DNA from: Thermoleophilaceae bacterium
Lineage (GTDB): Bacteria > Actinomycetota > Thermoleophilia > Solirubrobacterales > Thermoleophilaceae
NCBI GenBank assembly: GCA_025928265.1
Contig: JAICJV010000019.1
Location: forward strand, 1 to 40,644
Length of the DNA stretch: 40,644 nt
Direction: 5' to 3'
Shown here: positions 14,360 to 22,649 of the stretch, one piece after another
Layout of the letters: each line of letters starts with the position of its first letter
How positions within the stretch are numbered: position 1 is the stretch's first letter
The notes under the pieces: model-generated
What the model saw: only the letters and a program-made list of their open reading frames with translations
Databases searched by the model: none
What the model was told of the DNA's origin: nothing
Position numbers and translations under genes: made by a program

Positions 14360-15844
14360 ATGAGCCTCTCCCTCGCCTCCCTCACCCCCGATCGCCGCCG
14401 CTGGGCCTCGCTCATCGTCGTCTGCCTGGCGCAGCTGATGATCGTGCTCGACGTGACGATCGTGAACGTCGCGCTGCCGTCGATCCAGCACGACCTCCAC
14501 TTCAGCCAGTCGAACCTGACCTGGGTCGTGAACGCGTTCCTGGTCAGCTTCGGCAGCCTGCTGCTGCTCGCGGGCCGCCTCGGCGACCTGATCGGGCGCA
14601 GACGCGTGTTCCTCGGCGGCCTGGTCACGTTCACGGCCGCGTCGCTCCTGTGCGGCATAGCGCCCAGCGAGGGCGCACTGATCGCCGCTCGCTTCCTCCA
14701 GGGCGTCGGCGCCGCCGCGCAGGCGTCGGTGATCCTCGCGATCATCGTCACCGAGTTTCCGGCGGTCGCCGACCGCGCGCGGGCGATGAGCGCCTACGTG
14801 TTCGTGTCGGTCGCCGGCGGCTCGCTCGGGCTCCTCGCGGGAGGACTGTTGACCGAGGCGCTCAGCTGGCACTGGGTCTTCTTCGTGAACATCCCGATCG
14901 GCGCGGCCACGTTCGCGCTCGGCTACGCGCTGATCCGCTCCGACCGCGGGCTGGGACTCGGCCACGGCATCGATTGGCTCGGCTCGCTGCTCGTGACCGC
15001 CTCGCTGATGAGCGCCATCTACTCGATCGTCGGCGCGACCAGCCACGGCTGGACGTCCTCGAACGTGCTCACGTTCGCGGGGCTCGCCGCGCTGCTCATG
15101 GCGGCGTTCGTCGCGGTCGAGTCGCGCATCCCGAACCCGATCATGCCGCTGCGCATCCTGCGCGTGCCCGGCCTCGTGAACGCGAGCCTCGTCCGCGGCT
15201 TCCTCGTCACGGGCATGTACTCGACGTTCTTCCTCGGGACGCTCTACCTCGAGCAGATCCGCCACTACAGCGCCCTGCAGACGGGCGCCGCGTTCCTGCC
15301 GTGGACCCTGACCGTCGCGGTGCTCTCGCAGGGCATCACATCGCGGCTGGTCGCGCGGTTCGGGCCGCTGGCGGTGCTCGCCGCCGGAATGGCGACCGCC
15401 GTCGGCGGACTGTTGCTCTTCAGCACCGTCGGGCCCGACACCGCGTTCTTCCCGACGATCTTCTTCGCCTCCTTCGCGCTCGGGCTGGGCATCGGCAACG
15501 CGTTCATGCCGCTGCTCACCGTCGCGATGGCGAACGTCCCCGCCGCGGACGCCGGGCTCGGCTCCGGTATCACCAACGTGTCGCAGCAGATCAGCGGCGC
15601 GCTGGGCCTCGCCGTGCTCAGCACGCTCGCGGCCAACCACACCAAGACACTGCTGGCGCAGGGCGATGACCGCGCCGGCTCCCTGATCGGCGGCTACCAG
15701 CTCGCGTTCCTGATCGGAGCGGCGGCCATCAGCGCGGGAATCGCGCTGGCGTTCGCACTCCTGCGAACGCGCAAGCCGCAGCCCGTGACCGAGCTCGCCG
15801 CCGAAACCCCCGCAACCCTCGAGATGGAGCAACAAGCAGCATGA
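14360..15844 (+). CDS. MFS transporter, DHA2 (EmrB/QacA) type, TetR-controlled
   Basis: A 494-residue exporter with about 14 membrane helices. The helix 1 motif LDVTIVNVALPSIQHDLHF is classic for the DHA2 family. Motif A is GRLGDLIGRRRVFLGG, and motif C is SVAGGSLGLLAGGLL in helix 5. It should extrude a hydrophobic or cationic compound by proton antiport. The divergent TetR protein, with its three operators over this promoter, implies induction by a ligand, probably an exported compound. ATG 14360 follows AAGGGA. Its stop overlaps the ATG of a small frame at 15841 (ATGA). Confidence 0.93.
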   Translation: MSLSLASLTPDRRRWASLIVVCLAQLMIVLDVTIVNVALPSIQHDLHFSQSNLTWVVNAFLVSFGSLLLLAGRLGDLIGRRRVFLGGLVTFTAASLLCGIAPSEGALIAARFLQGVGAAAQASVILAIIVTEFPAVADRARAMSAYVFVSVAGGSLGLLAGGLLTEALSWHWVFFVNIPIGAATFALGYALIRSDRGLGLGHGIDWLGSLLVTASLMSAIYSIVGATSHGWTSSNVLTFAGLAALLMAAFVAVESRIPNPIMPLRILRVPGLVNASLVRGFLVTGMYSTFFLGTLYLEQIRHYSALQTGAAFLPWTLTVAVLSQGITSRLVARFGPLAVLAAGMATAVGGLLLFSTVGPDTAFFPTIFFASFALGLGIGNAFMPLLTVAMANVPAADAGLGSGITNVSQQISGALGLAVLSTLAANHTKTLLAQGDDRAGSLIGGYQLAFLIGAAAISAGIALAFALLRTRKPQPVTELAAETPATLEMEQQAA

Positions 15845-16011
15845 CCCACGCGAACCCTTCCTCCCGCCGCTACGACCGCGCCTCGAACGCCGTCGTCGCG
15901 GCCTACATCAACGAGCTGTCGCAGGCATCCCCACGGTCTCGCACTTCCGTGAGACGACCTCGAACTGCTCGCCCAGCGGCCGCCCGCAGGCTCCTGGCTC
16001 GTCGCCGGTGA
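15841..16011 (+). CDS. Putative small protein translationally coupled to the exporter
   Basis: A 56-codon frame starting on the exporter stop (ATGA). The first 28 residues (SSRRYDRASNAVVAAYINE) have normal coding character and resemble a short helix-forming protein. The rest is Arg/Pro-rich and antisense to the end of the MmgE/PrpD gene, so it may be junk tail. The coupling and the N-terminal composition are the only support. A genuine product might be truncated by a sequence error after about residue 30. Confidence 0.4.
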   Translation: MTHANPSSRRYDRASNAVVAAYINELSQASPRSRTSVRRPRTARPAAARRLLARRR

Positions 16012-17329
16012 CCTCGACCGTGCGGCCGCTGTGCAGTCGCAGCACGAGCCGGCACGGGAAGCTCATGCGCAGCGCGCTCGTGTCGAGCCCCGCCGTCCCG
16101 CCGCCGCGCCCGCCGTTTCCGGCGGCGGCGCGGCGGATGCGGCGGAGCAGTCGGGGGCGTTGCGCGAGCGCGCGCACGTCGCGCCTGTTCAGCGCGAGGT
16201 CGGCCATGCGCAGGTCACGCATGCGCCGGAGCGCGTGCCTCCACTCACGCAGCGGCACGTCGCTCAGCGAGGCCCCGCCGGCGGTGGCGCCCTCGACCGT
16301 GGCGAGGGTGAGTTCCCAGTCATGGCACACGCGTGTGCGAGCGGCGAGCGCTCGGATGTCGGATGCGTGCTCGCCCAGCCACACGGGATCGAGCTCCTCG
16401 TGGGTCAGCCGGCCGGCGAGGAGCGCGATCGCCACGCTCAGCCGCGCGGAGAACGTCACGCCGACCGGGCTCAGTCCGCCCCGCTCGCCGAGCGACTCCA
16501 TCGCAACGGTCAGGTAGCCGCCGGCTATCTCGATTTCGCGCACGTCGCTCGCCGCGACACCCGCGCGCAGCGCCGCGTCGACCGCGGCCTGCAGATACGC
16601 GCAGCCGGGGTGTGGCTTGAACGCGATCGTGTCCGTCAGCCATACGTCGCCCAGGCCCTCGAACGCGCCTTTGCGACGCACGAACGCGAGGTGGGTGAGC
16701 AGGCCGCGGCGGTCCTCGATCACGTCGAGCGCGCCGCGGACGCCGTCGGCAGCGAGCAGCGCGGCGCGCGCGCCCTGAACGGCCGGCTCTGCCGCCGTCA
16801 GGAGCTTCGACGACGGCCCCATGAAGCCGGGCCACAGCCCGTAGGGCGGCTGATACAGGGCAATCGCGAGCGCGTGCGCCAGGGCTTCGGCCTCGAGCCC
16901 GATCGCCATGCCGGTCGCGACCGCCGCGCCCGCGCAGTGGATCGACGCCCAGAACTGCCCGTTGTGCGGGCCGACGAACAGAGCGAGGCCGAGCCGCCCG
17001 GCGACCTCGTTCGCGGCCACCTGGGCGGCGAGGGCGCGTGATGGGTCGTCGCTGAATGCGTGCGCAGCCGGGACCGCCGAGTGGCCGGTGTGCCCCATGT
17101 AGAGGTAGTCGTCCCAGTCGTGGGCCATCGACGCCGCGGCGCTTGCGTAGATCCGGCCGAGCGGGCCATCGGGCGCCACCCGCATGAAGGGAGCCGCGGC
17201 GTCCGCGCCCGCGGCTGCCGCGGCCTCGATCGAGCGGCGCTGCAGATCCGCCCGGGCGCGCACCTGCTCCGGGATGTCGCCCTCGGTGAGCCCCGCGGCC
17301 CACTCGCCGATCTGCTCGCAGATCGTCAT
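15908..17329 (-). CDS. MmgE/PrpD family protein
   Basis: A 473-residue protein of the MmgE/PrpD superfamily, which includes 2-methylcitrate dehydratase, cis-aconitate decarboxylase-like enzymes and many uncharacterised members. The start MTICEQIGEWAAGL, the helical region with SMAHDWDDYLYMGHTGHS (the D-x-D and H-x-x-H-S region lining the active site), IALYQPPYGLWPGFM and TIAFKPHPGCAYLQAAVDAAL are all family-like. A Gly/Arg-rich insert (RRIRRAAAGNGGRGGG) precedes the last beta strands. No methylcitrate synthase or lyase gene is nearby, so a propionate role is not supported. TACGAT (17339-17344, minus strand) is 9 bases before the ATG. Confidence 0.82.
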   Translation of the reverse strand: MTICEQIGEWAAGLTEGDIPEQVRARADLQRRSIEAAAAAGADAAAPFMRVAPDGPLGRIYASAAASMAHDWDDYLYMGHTGHSAVPAAHAFSDDPSRALAAQVAANEVAGRLGLALFVGPHNGQFWASIHCAGAAVATGMAIGLEAEALAHALAIALYQPPYGLWPGFMGPSSKLLTAAEPAVQGARAALLAADGVRGALDVIEDRRGLLTHLAFVRRKGAFEGLGDVWLTDTIAFKPHPGCAYLQAAVDAALRAGVAASDVREIEIAGGYLTVAMESLGERGGLSPVGVTFSARLSVAIALLAGRLTHEELDPVWLGEHASDIRALAARTRVCHDWELTLATVEGATAGGASLSDVPLREWRHALRRMRDLRMADLALNRRDVRALAQRPRLLRRIRRAAAGNGGRGGGTAGLDTSALRMSFPCRLVLRLHSGRTVEVTGDEPGACGRPLGEQFEVVSRKCETVGMPATAR

Positions 17330-17372
17330 GCGGGCGGGATCGTACGCGCCGCCCGGCAGCGATGATGTCCTG

Positions 17373-18275
17373 GTGCGATCGACAGGAGCGATCTTCTCAC
17401 TTGCCTCAGGAGCCGCCTTCGGTGCGATGGGCATCTTCGGCAAGCTCGCCTACGGGGAGGGCGCGACGGTGGGCACGCTCCTGACGGTGCGCTTCACGGT
17501 CGGCGCCGTGCTCTTCTGGCTGCTCGTCCTCGCTCACGGCATGCTGGACGACGCGCGACGCCTGAGCCGTCGTGACATGGCCATCGCCTCGCTGCTCGGG
17601 GCGGTGGGCTATGCCGCCCAGGCCGGGCTCTATTTCGTCGCGCTCGACCGCATCGGCGCTTCGCTTTTGGGACTGATCCTCTACACGTATCCGGCGATGG
17701 TCACCGTCGCGGCCATCGCGCTCGGCCGGGAGAGCTTCAGCGGGCGCCGTCTCGCGGCGCTCGGCCTCACCTCGGTCGGACTCGTGCTCGTGCTCGCGGG
17801 CGCCGGATCGGGAGCCTTCGACGCCACCGGGGCGGCGCTGGCGTTCGGCGCCGCATGCGTCTACACGGTCTACATCCTCTCGAGCCAGGGAGTGGCGGCG
17901 AGGATGAGCCCCTACCTGCTGTCGGCATTCGTCTGCACCGGCGGCTCGCTCACGCTCGCGATCGCCACCTGGCTCGTCGGCGACCTGCACCCGAGTGCCG
18001 TGACCGGGCTGGGTTGGCTGTGGCTCGTCTGCATCGCGCTGGTCTCCACCGTGGTCGCCATCTCGCTCTTCTTCGCCGGCCTGCGACGGGTCGGCCCGAG
18101 CGCCGCCGCGATCCTGGGCACGGTCGAACCGGTCGTCACGGTCCTTCTCGCGTTCATCGTGTTCACGGAGACGCTCACGGCGGCGCAGATCGCGGGAGCA
18201 GCGCTCGTGCTCGCTTCGGTCGTGGTCCTACAGGCCCGCGCCAGGCGACGTCCGTTCGCGCCAGTGAGGCAGTAG
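17373..18275 (+). CDS. EamA/DMT superfamily permease
   Basis: A 300-residue transporter with ten hydrophobic helices in two EamA repeats. The first begins IFSLASGAAFGAMGIFGKLAY, and the second AALAFGAACVYTVYILSSQ. Each ends with the typical boundary: LGLILYTYPAMVTVAAIALGRE in the first and ILGTVEPVVTVLLAFIVFTE in the second. Members export amino acids or metabolites. GTG 17373 is chosen because it directly precedes the first helix, while upstream in-frame codons overlap the divergent gene. Substrate unknown. Confidence 0.88.
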   Translation: MRSTGAIFSLASGAAFGAMGIFGKLAYGEGATVGTLLTVRFTVGAVLFWLLVLAHGMLDDARRLSRRDMAIASLLGAVGYAAQAGLYFVALDRIGASLLGLILYTYPAMVTVAAIALGRESFSGRRLAALGLTSVGLVLVLAGAGSGAFDATGAALAFGAACVYTVYILSSQGVAARMSPYLLSAFVCTGGSLTLAIATWLVGDLHPSAVTGLGWLWLVCIALVSTVVAISLFFAGLRRVGPSAAAILGTVEPVVTVLLAFIVFTETLTAAQIAGAALVLASVVVLQARARRRPFAPVRQ

Positions 18276-18283
18276 CGCCGCGG

Positions 18284-18820
18284 TCACTGCCCGACGAGCT
18301 TCGCCACGTCGGGCGCGTACACGGTCATCCAGTGCGGATGCAGCCGGTAGTAGACGACGTCGCTCTCCCAGTCGAACGCGTCGTCACCGTAGAAGTCCTT
18401 GAAGTAGGCGAGCAGGTCCGGCCAGTCCGCGGCGGGGTCGCCGTCGCGCGGATTGAGGATCTCCACCTTCCCGTGTGTGAACACGCCGAGATCCTCCCCG
18501 CGCATGTGCGCGACGCTCGCCGCTGGGCGCGCTGCGAGATGACGGGCCTTGGCGGCCGTGGGCGCCGTCCCGAAGTGCCACTTGCCGTGCAGGAAATGCC
18601 CGTCAGCGCCGCTGATCCGCGGCTCGCCCTTCGCGGTCACGGTAGCCAGCGCGAGCGTGCACATTCCGGTCAGAATCCGCGTGAGCTGCTCAGCCGTGAT
18701 GGTGCGCCCGGTGACGATCGAGCGGAGGTGTGTCGTGGCGCCCGACAGCGAGGCGTCGAGCAGCGCCTGAAGCGCGTCGCGTTCTTCCGGCGTTTCAAGC
18801 ACCGCAGCCGCAGCGTACAT
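18284..18820 (-). CDS. Pyridoxamine 5'-phosphate oxidase-like (FMN split-barrel) protein
   Basis: A 178-residue protein with the FMN-binding split-barrel pattern: CTLALATVTAKGEPRISGADGHFLHGKWHFGTA, then KARHLAARPAASVAHMRG and LGVFTHGKVEIL. The N-terminal ~45 residues are helical. Such proteins bind FMN or F420 and reduce small molecules or degrade heme. Which cofactor is used cannot be told. The stop is 8 bp from the convergent permease stop. The start codon lies back-to-back with the YciI-type gene. Confidence 0.82.
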   Translation of the reverse strand: MYAAAAVLETPEERDALQALLDASLSGATTHLRSIVTGRTITAEQLTRILTGMCTLALATVTAKGEPRISGADGHFLHGKWHFGTAPTAAKARHLAARPAASVAHMRGEDLGVFTHGKVEILNPRDGDPAADWPDLLAYFKDFYGDDAFDWESDVVYYRLHPHWMTVYAPDVAKLVGQ

Positions 18821-18831
18821 ATGCTGCCGGC

Positions 18832-19131
18832 ATCCCCACGTTCGTCTTCAGGCTCAAGGCACCGCGGCCGAACTTCGCCCTCGACATGACCGACGAAGAG
18901 CGCGAGATCATGGGTCGCCACGCCGCGTACTGGCGGCCGCTCGTCGACGCGGGCGACATGGTCGTGTTCGGCCCGATCCTCGACAGCACGGGATCGTGGG
19001 GGCTGGGCGTGCTGGAGGCGGACGACGAGGACAAGGTTCGCGAGTTCGCGGCGAACGATCCGGTGGTCACGAGCGGGACCGCCGAGATCGAGGTCGGCAA
19101 GATGCTGGCCGGCTACGTGCGGCCGCGCTGA
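18832..19131 (+). CDS. YciI-like (YCII domain) protein, start codon missing or non-canonical
   Basis: The frame gives PTFVFRLKAPRPNFALDM, then HAAYWRPLVDAGDMVVFGPIL and GSWGLGVLEADDEDKVREF, the YCII ferredoxin-like fold with the His/Asp pair of the putative active site. Homologues usually begin with Met-Pro at exactly the codon that is ATC here (18832-18834). No ATG, GTG or TTG occurs in frame until GTG 18730, which would overlap the divergent FMN-protein gene by 91 bp. Options are a start-codon mutation (ATG to ATC), a rare ATC start, or the long version. Function unknown. Confidence 0.7.
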   Translation: MPTFVFRLKAPRPNFALDMTDEEREIMGRHAAYWRPLVDAGDMVVFGPILDSTGSWGLGVLEADDEDKVREFAANDPVVTSGTAEIEVGKMLAGYVRPR

Positions 19132-19627
19132 CGCGCCGCAGGAAAATCGGGCGAGTCGCCTATCTATCTCCAACGGCGTAGCAAGGCCCGGCGGCGCGGC
19201 TGAGCCAGGGGAGTCGCGAATGCCAATTCTCCGCTCTGTGGCTCGCTGTCCGCACGTTGTTGGCGCTCCTGCGCCCAGATCGCAGAGTGCGGGCCGTGGA
19301 CGTCCAACACCACGGCGCGCCGGGTGACCGCCTGGCACTCGCGCTCTTCGCGATCCTGCGCGACCGGAGCGAGACGGATCGCCGCTTCGTTCAACGCCGA
19401 CTCCCCCGAGCGGCTATCGAGCGCAATCAGTAGGTCCTGGATGACGAGGGTCTCCTTCGACCCCTTGCGCGCATCGCCTGGGGGTAGACGGCTACGCCCG
19501 CTGCCTGGGCTTTTTGCGCATCAGCTGGGTCCTGACTGGGACTCTGAACGGCTTTTGCGAACGCAGCGCGCGGGCCGCATTGTCGCTGCAATTCGATTTT
19601 GCGAACGAGTTCTGCGACTCGCCCAAA
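19132..19627. other. Stretch without a recognisable gene
   Basis: About 500 bp. Short frames are open on both strands: a plus-strand frame from about 19215 to 19433 contains ALFAILRDRSETDRRF, and a minus-strand frame covers 19164-19394. Neither has a convincing start or a family I recognise. Base composition is visibly less GC-rich than the neighbours from about 19530 on. It may be gene debris next to the tRNA-Pro gene. Confidence 0.5.
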
Positions 19628-19702
19628 TCGGGGCGGCCGGATTCGAACCGGCGACCTCCGCGTCCCAAACGCGGCACTCTAACCAGGCTGAGCTACGCCC
19701 CG
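19628..19702 (-). tRNA. tRNA-Pro (anticodon TGG)
   Basis: On the minus strand a full cloverleaf forms. The acceptor is CGGGGCG/CGCCCCG (19696-19702 with 19629-19635), the D arm GCTC/GAGT, the anticodon stem CCGCG/CGCGG with loop TTTGGGA, and the T arm GCCGG/CCGGC with TTCGAAT. Anticodon TGG reads CCA (proline). Discriminator A, no encoded CCA. The decayed HNH gene runs into its 5' end. Confidence 0.95.
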
Positions 19703-20003
19703 CTGTCGGAGAAATGTACGCACGGCGTGGCAGTTTGCGCACACGAGCTCGCACTTCGCGATCTCCTCGAGAACGCGGCGCTTGCTTGTCCTCGTCCGCC
19801 AGTTCGCGACGTCAGTGGTCTTCTCGACGCCAGGCTTGTGATCCCACTGCATTGCGGCGGGATGGAAACGCCACCACAGTCGGAGCATGGCCTGCCCTCC
19901 TTAAGGCTCGCGTACCACGCGCCAAATGCGATCTGCCGGACCCGGGCCTGTGAAAGGAATCGAGCGGCTTCTCGTGGCCGCACCTTCCACACCGCTTGAT
20001 CAC
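19679..20003 (-). pseudogene. Decayed HNH endonuclease gene (two frameshifts and an internal deletion)
   Basis: Three successive reading frames on the minus strand together look like one small HNH protein. The first frame starts with GTG 20001-20003 and reads VIKRCGRCGHEKPLDSFHR, an N-terminal zinc-finger head. The second gives ARVRQIAFGAWYASLKEG and PCSDCGG. The third gives RFHPAAMQWDHKPG and EEIAKCELVCANCHAVRTF, with the HNH core (DH...C-x-x-C-H). The second CxxC of the N-terminal finger is missing, so roughly 30 residues appear lost. The last frame continues into the tRNA-Pro gene as GVAQPG before stopping. This looks like a dead remnant. A single sequencing error cannot explain it. Confidence 0.72.
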
Positions 20004-20151
20004 CGATCCAGCGTATGCGCGTGCCCGGTCGGCAACAGCGGGGCGACTTGGTTGGACGGACGTATGAGCTGACGCGAACCGCTAAAGGCCCCGCGGGGAG
20101 GGTCCGAAGGCATGTGGAGACGCACTTCGCCCCCGATCGAACCCCCTCCGT

Positions 20152-20694
20152 ATGTCTTCCACTACTTCGCATCGGAGCCGAGTACGGGTCGCCGTCGCCG
20201 CGGTGGCTGTGTTTGCCGGCCTCGCCGTTCCTGCCCAGGCGCTCGCCTGCGCGAATGAGAACGCCAATCCGAACGACATCTCGCTTGCCCAGAGCAAGCG
20301 CGCGACGATCTGCCTGCTCAACCACATCCGTCGCGACCATCACCTTCGCCGCTTCCACCTGAACCGCCGTCTGAGCCTGGCCTCCCAGCGCCACACCAAC
20401 TCGATGACGGCGCACAAGTACTTCGCCCACGGCGACTTCGTCGGTCGCATCCGCAGCGCCCACTACCTGAAGGGCGCACGCGGCTGGACCGTCGGCGAGA
20501 ACATCGCCTGGGGGTCGTTCGACTGGGCCACCCCGGCCTCGATCGTCGACAGCTGGATGCACAGCCCCCCGCACCGGGCCAACATCCTCAACCGCCGCTT
20601 CCGCGAGATCGGGATCGGCGTGTCGCGCGGCGCCCCGGTGTCCGGCACGGACCGCGCCGCCACGTACGGCACCGACTTCGGCACCCGCTTTTAG
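20152..20694 (+). CDS. Secreted CAP-domain (SCP/PR1-like) protein
   Basis: A 180-residue protein. A signal peptide (VRVAVAAVAVFAGLAVPAQALA) ends near residue 33. The CAP domain follows with CLLNHIRRDHHLRRFHLN, LASQRHTNSMTAHKYFAHGDF, VGENIAWG, and VDSWMHSPPHRANILNRRFREIGIG. The two conserved His and the Glu of the CAP cavity are recognisable. Bacterial CAP proteins are extracellular, and their activity is mostly unknown (lipid binding and proteolysis have been proposed). The 148 bp upstream hold a short CCCCGCGGGG palindrome (20089-20098) but no clear promoter. Confidence 0.88.
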   Translation: MSSTTSHRSRVRVAVAAVAVFAGLAVPAQALACANENANPNDISLAQSKRATICLLNHIRRDHHLRRFHLNRRLSLASQRHTNSMTAHKYFAHGDFVGRIRSAHYLKGARGWTVGENIAWGSFDWATPASIVDSWMHSPPHRANILNRRFREIGIGVSRGAPVSGTDRAATYGTDFGTRF

Positions 20695-20738
20695 TCCGGC
20701 GAGCAGCTGGGCGTTCCTCGCAAGGACGCAGGACCGAA

Positions 20739-20756
20739 GCGGCGCCCCGGCGCCGC
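20739..20756. terminator. GC-rich hairpin downstream of the CAP gene
   Basis: GCGGCGCC-CC-GGCGCCGC is a near-perfect inverted repeat 45 bp after the CAP stop codon. It is flanked by further GGACGC/GCGTCC repeats (20724-20730, 20766-20787). There is no T-run, so termination is possible but unproven. Confidence 0.3.
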
Positions 20757-20820
20757 GAGTGTCCGAGGACGCTGCGAGGGGCGTCCAGATGCCGTCGGGG
20801 CGCTAGAGTCGCGCGCCGCG

Positions 20821-22086
20821 ATGGCAGATGTGCAGCCGCTCAGAACGCTCCGCTACGACCTGAAGTCGGTCGGGTCGCTCGATCGCGTCGCCGCGCCGCC
20901 GTATGACGTGATCGACGCGCCGATGCGCGCCGAGCTGGCCGCGCGCAGCCCGTTCAACGTGGTCGAGATCGACCTTCCCGAGGCAGCGAACGGCGGCGAC
21001 CCGTACCAGCACGCCGAGGAGACGCTCGAGGAGTGGATCCACCAGGGCGTGATGGTCCGAGAGCGCGAGCCCGCCCTCTGGGTGCTCACGCAGGACTACA
21101 CCGGTCCCGACGGCAACTCCTACACCCGGCACGGCTTCTTCGCGCGCGTGCGCGTGGAGGACTACGGCCCGGGCAAGATCCGCCCGCACGAGCGCACCCA
21201 GCCGGGGCCGAAGGAGGATCGCCTGCGCCTGACGCGCGCGACCCGCGCCAACCTCTCCCCCATCTTCAGCCTGTTCCCGGACCCGCAGAACGAGGCGTGG
21301 TCCGCGCTCGAGCCCGTGACGGGCGAAGAGCCGTATGACACGGTCACCGACGCCGACGGCACCGTGAATCGCCTCTGGCGCGTCGCCGAGCCCGGCACGA
21401 TCGAGCGGATCCAGGACGCCCTGCGCGAGCGCGAGCTGCTGATCGCCGACGGCCACCACCGCTACGAGACCGCGCGCGTGTACGCGCAGGAGATCGGCGG
21501 CGAGGGCGAGCACTCCTACGTCCTGATGTTCCTCACCGCGCTCGAGGACTCCGGCCTCACCATCTTCCCCACCCACCGGCTGCTGAAGAAGGACACCTCC
21601 GACGAGAAGCGCGAGGCGCTGGGCACGGCACTCAAGCGGGACTTCGATGTCGAGCAGGTGAGCGCCGACGAGCTCGAGCCGCCGCCGGGCAGCGGGAAGG
21701 TCCAGTTCGGCTATATGGACGCGCACTTCCGCACGCCGTACCGCCTCACGCTGAAGGACCAGGCGATCGCCGACGAGGCGCTCGCGGACAAGAGCGACGC
21801 GTACCGCCGGCTCGACACCGCGGTGCTCGAGGCGCTCGTCTTCAAGGGCGCGCTCGGCATGACCGAGGACGACGTGGGCAACAAGCGCGGCATCGACTAC
21901 TCGAAGAGCTTCGCCGACGCGCGCGAGGCGGTCGAGTCGGGCCGGGCGGACGCCGCGTTCTTCATGCGCTCGACGCCGGTCGAGCAGGTCCAGGCCGTCG
22001 CGGAGGCGGGCGAATCGATGCCGCCGAAGTCCACCTACTTCTTCCCGAAGATCCCGACCGGCCTCGTCTTCAACCCGCTGGAGTAG
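20821..22086 (+). CDS. DUF1015 family protein
   Basis: A 421-residue protein matching DUF1015. The opening is QPLRTLRYDLKSVGSLDRVAAPPYDVID, followed by SPFNVVEIDLPE, a central KIRPHERTQPGPKEDRL, and LIADGHHRYETARVY, the most conserved motif (GHHRYE). A late TYFFPKIPTGLVFNPLE closes the protein. The family is widespread, often near amino-acid or cofactor genes, and some relatives have been proposed to bind nucleotides. The function here is unknown. It starts the group DUF1015-adenosyltransferase-OsmC with gaps of 2 bp and an ATGA overlap. TAGAGT (20804-20809) is a candidate -10. Confidence 0.88.
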   Translation: MADVQPLRTLRYDLKSVGSLDRVAAPPYDVIDAPMRAELAARSPFNVVEIDLPEAANGGDPYQHAEETLEEWIHQGVMVREREPALWVLTQDYTGPDGNSYTRHGFFARVRVEDYGPGKIRPHERTQPGPKEDRLRLTRATRANLSPIFSLFPDPQNEAWSALEPVTGEEPYDTVTDADGTVNRLWRVAEPGTIERIQDALRERELLIADGHHRYETARVYAQEIGGEGEHSYVLMFLTALEDSGLTIFPTHRLLKKDTSDEKREALGTALKRDFDVEQVSADELEPPPGSGKVQFGYMDAHFRTPYRLTLKDQAIADEALADKSDAYRRLDTAVLEALVFKGALGMTEDDVGNKRGIDYSKSFADAREAVESGRADAAFFMRSTPVEQVQAVAEAGESMPPKSTYFFPKIPTGLVFNPLE

Positions 22087-22088
22087 GC

Positions 22089-22649
22089 GTGGTCAAGATC
22101 TACACGCGCAAGGGCGACGACGGCACCACCGGCCTCTGGTACGGCGGCCGCGTGCCCAAGTCGGATCCGCGCCCGGAGGCGTACGGCGCCGTCGACGAGG
22201 CGGCCTCCGCGCTGGGCCTCGCGCGGGCGGCATGCGGCGACGACGATCGCGAGCTCTACGACGACATCCTCCGCATGCAGAACGAGCTGTTCATCGCGGG
22301 CGCCGAGCTGGCGACGGCACCCGAGGCGGCCGGGCGACTCCAGCCCGGCGTGTCGAAGGTGACGCAGGAGATGGTCGACGAGCTCGAGCACGTGATCGAC
22401 CGCTACATGGACCGCGTCGACCTGCCGCCCAAGTTCGTCATCCCGGGCGGCAGCGAGCTGTCGGCGCGGCTCGATGTCGCGCGGACGGCGGTACGGCGAG
22501 CCGAGCGCCGGGTAGTGGACCTGAAGCTGGCCGGCCAGCTGCCGGACGAGACGGTGCTCAACTACCTGAACCGCGCGTCGGACGCGGTGTACGCGATGGC
22601 TCGATACGCCGACGAACCGGACCCGGAGCTCTTCAAGGGGAGAGGATGA
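22089..22649 (+). CDS. ATP:cob(I)alamin adenosyltransferase, PduO type
   Basis: A 186-residue enzyme that transfers the adenosyl group of ATP to cob(I)alamin, making coenzyme B12. The PduO-type phosphate-binding motif is at the N terminus (IYTRKGDDGTTGLWYGG). The mid-region has DPRPEAYGAVDEAASALG, and the second nucleotide motif is SARLDVARTAVRRAERR. The C-terminal part with YLNRASDAVYAMARY completes the helical bundle. Start GTG 22089 follows the DUF1015 stop after 2 bp. Adenosylcobalamin would serve enzymes such as methylmalonyl-CoA mutase, which would fit an organism degrading fatty acids. No mutase gene is in the window. Confidence 0.93.
   Translation: MVKIYTRKGDDGTTGLWYGGRVPKSDPRPEAYGAVDEAASALGLARAACGDDDRELYDDILRMQNELFIAGAELATAPEAAGRLQPGVSKVTQEMVDELEHVIDRYMDRVDLPPKFVIPGGSELSARLDVARTAVRRAERRVVDLKLAGQLPDETVLNYLNRASDAVYAMARYADEPDPELFKGRG

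Noticed and set aside
14231-15835. A 534-residue frame antisense to the TetR-controlled exporter
   Set aside because: Composition is dominated by Arg, Asp, His and Gln with no domain, and it lies wholly opposite a convincing MFS gene.
19628-19702. Peptide-like plus-strand translation AGFEPATSASQTRHSNQAEL
   Set aside because: It is the translation of the opposite strand of the tRNA-Pro gene, a well-known artefact.
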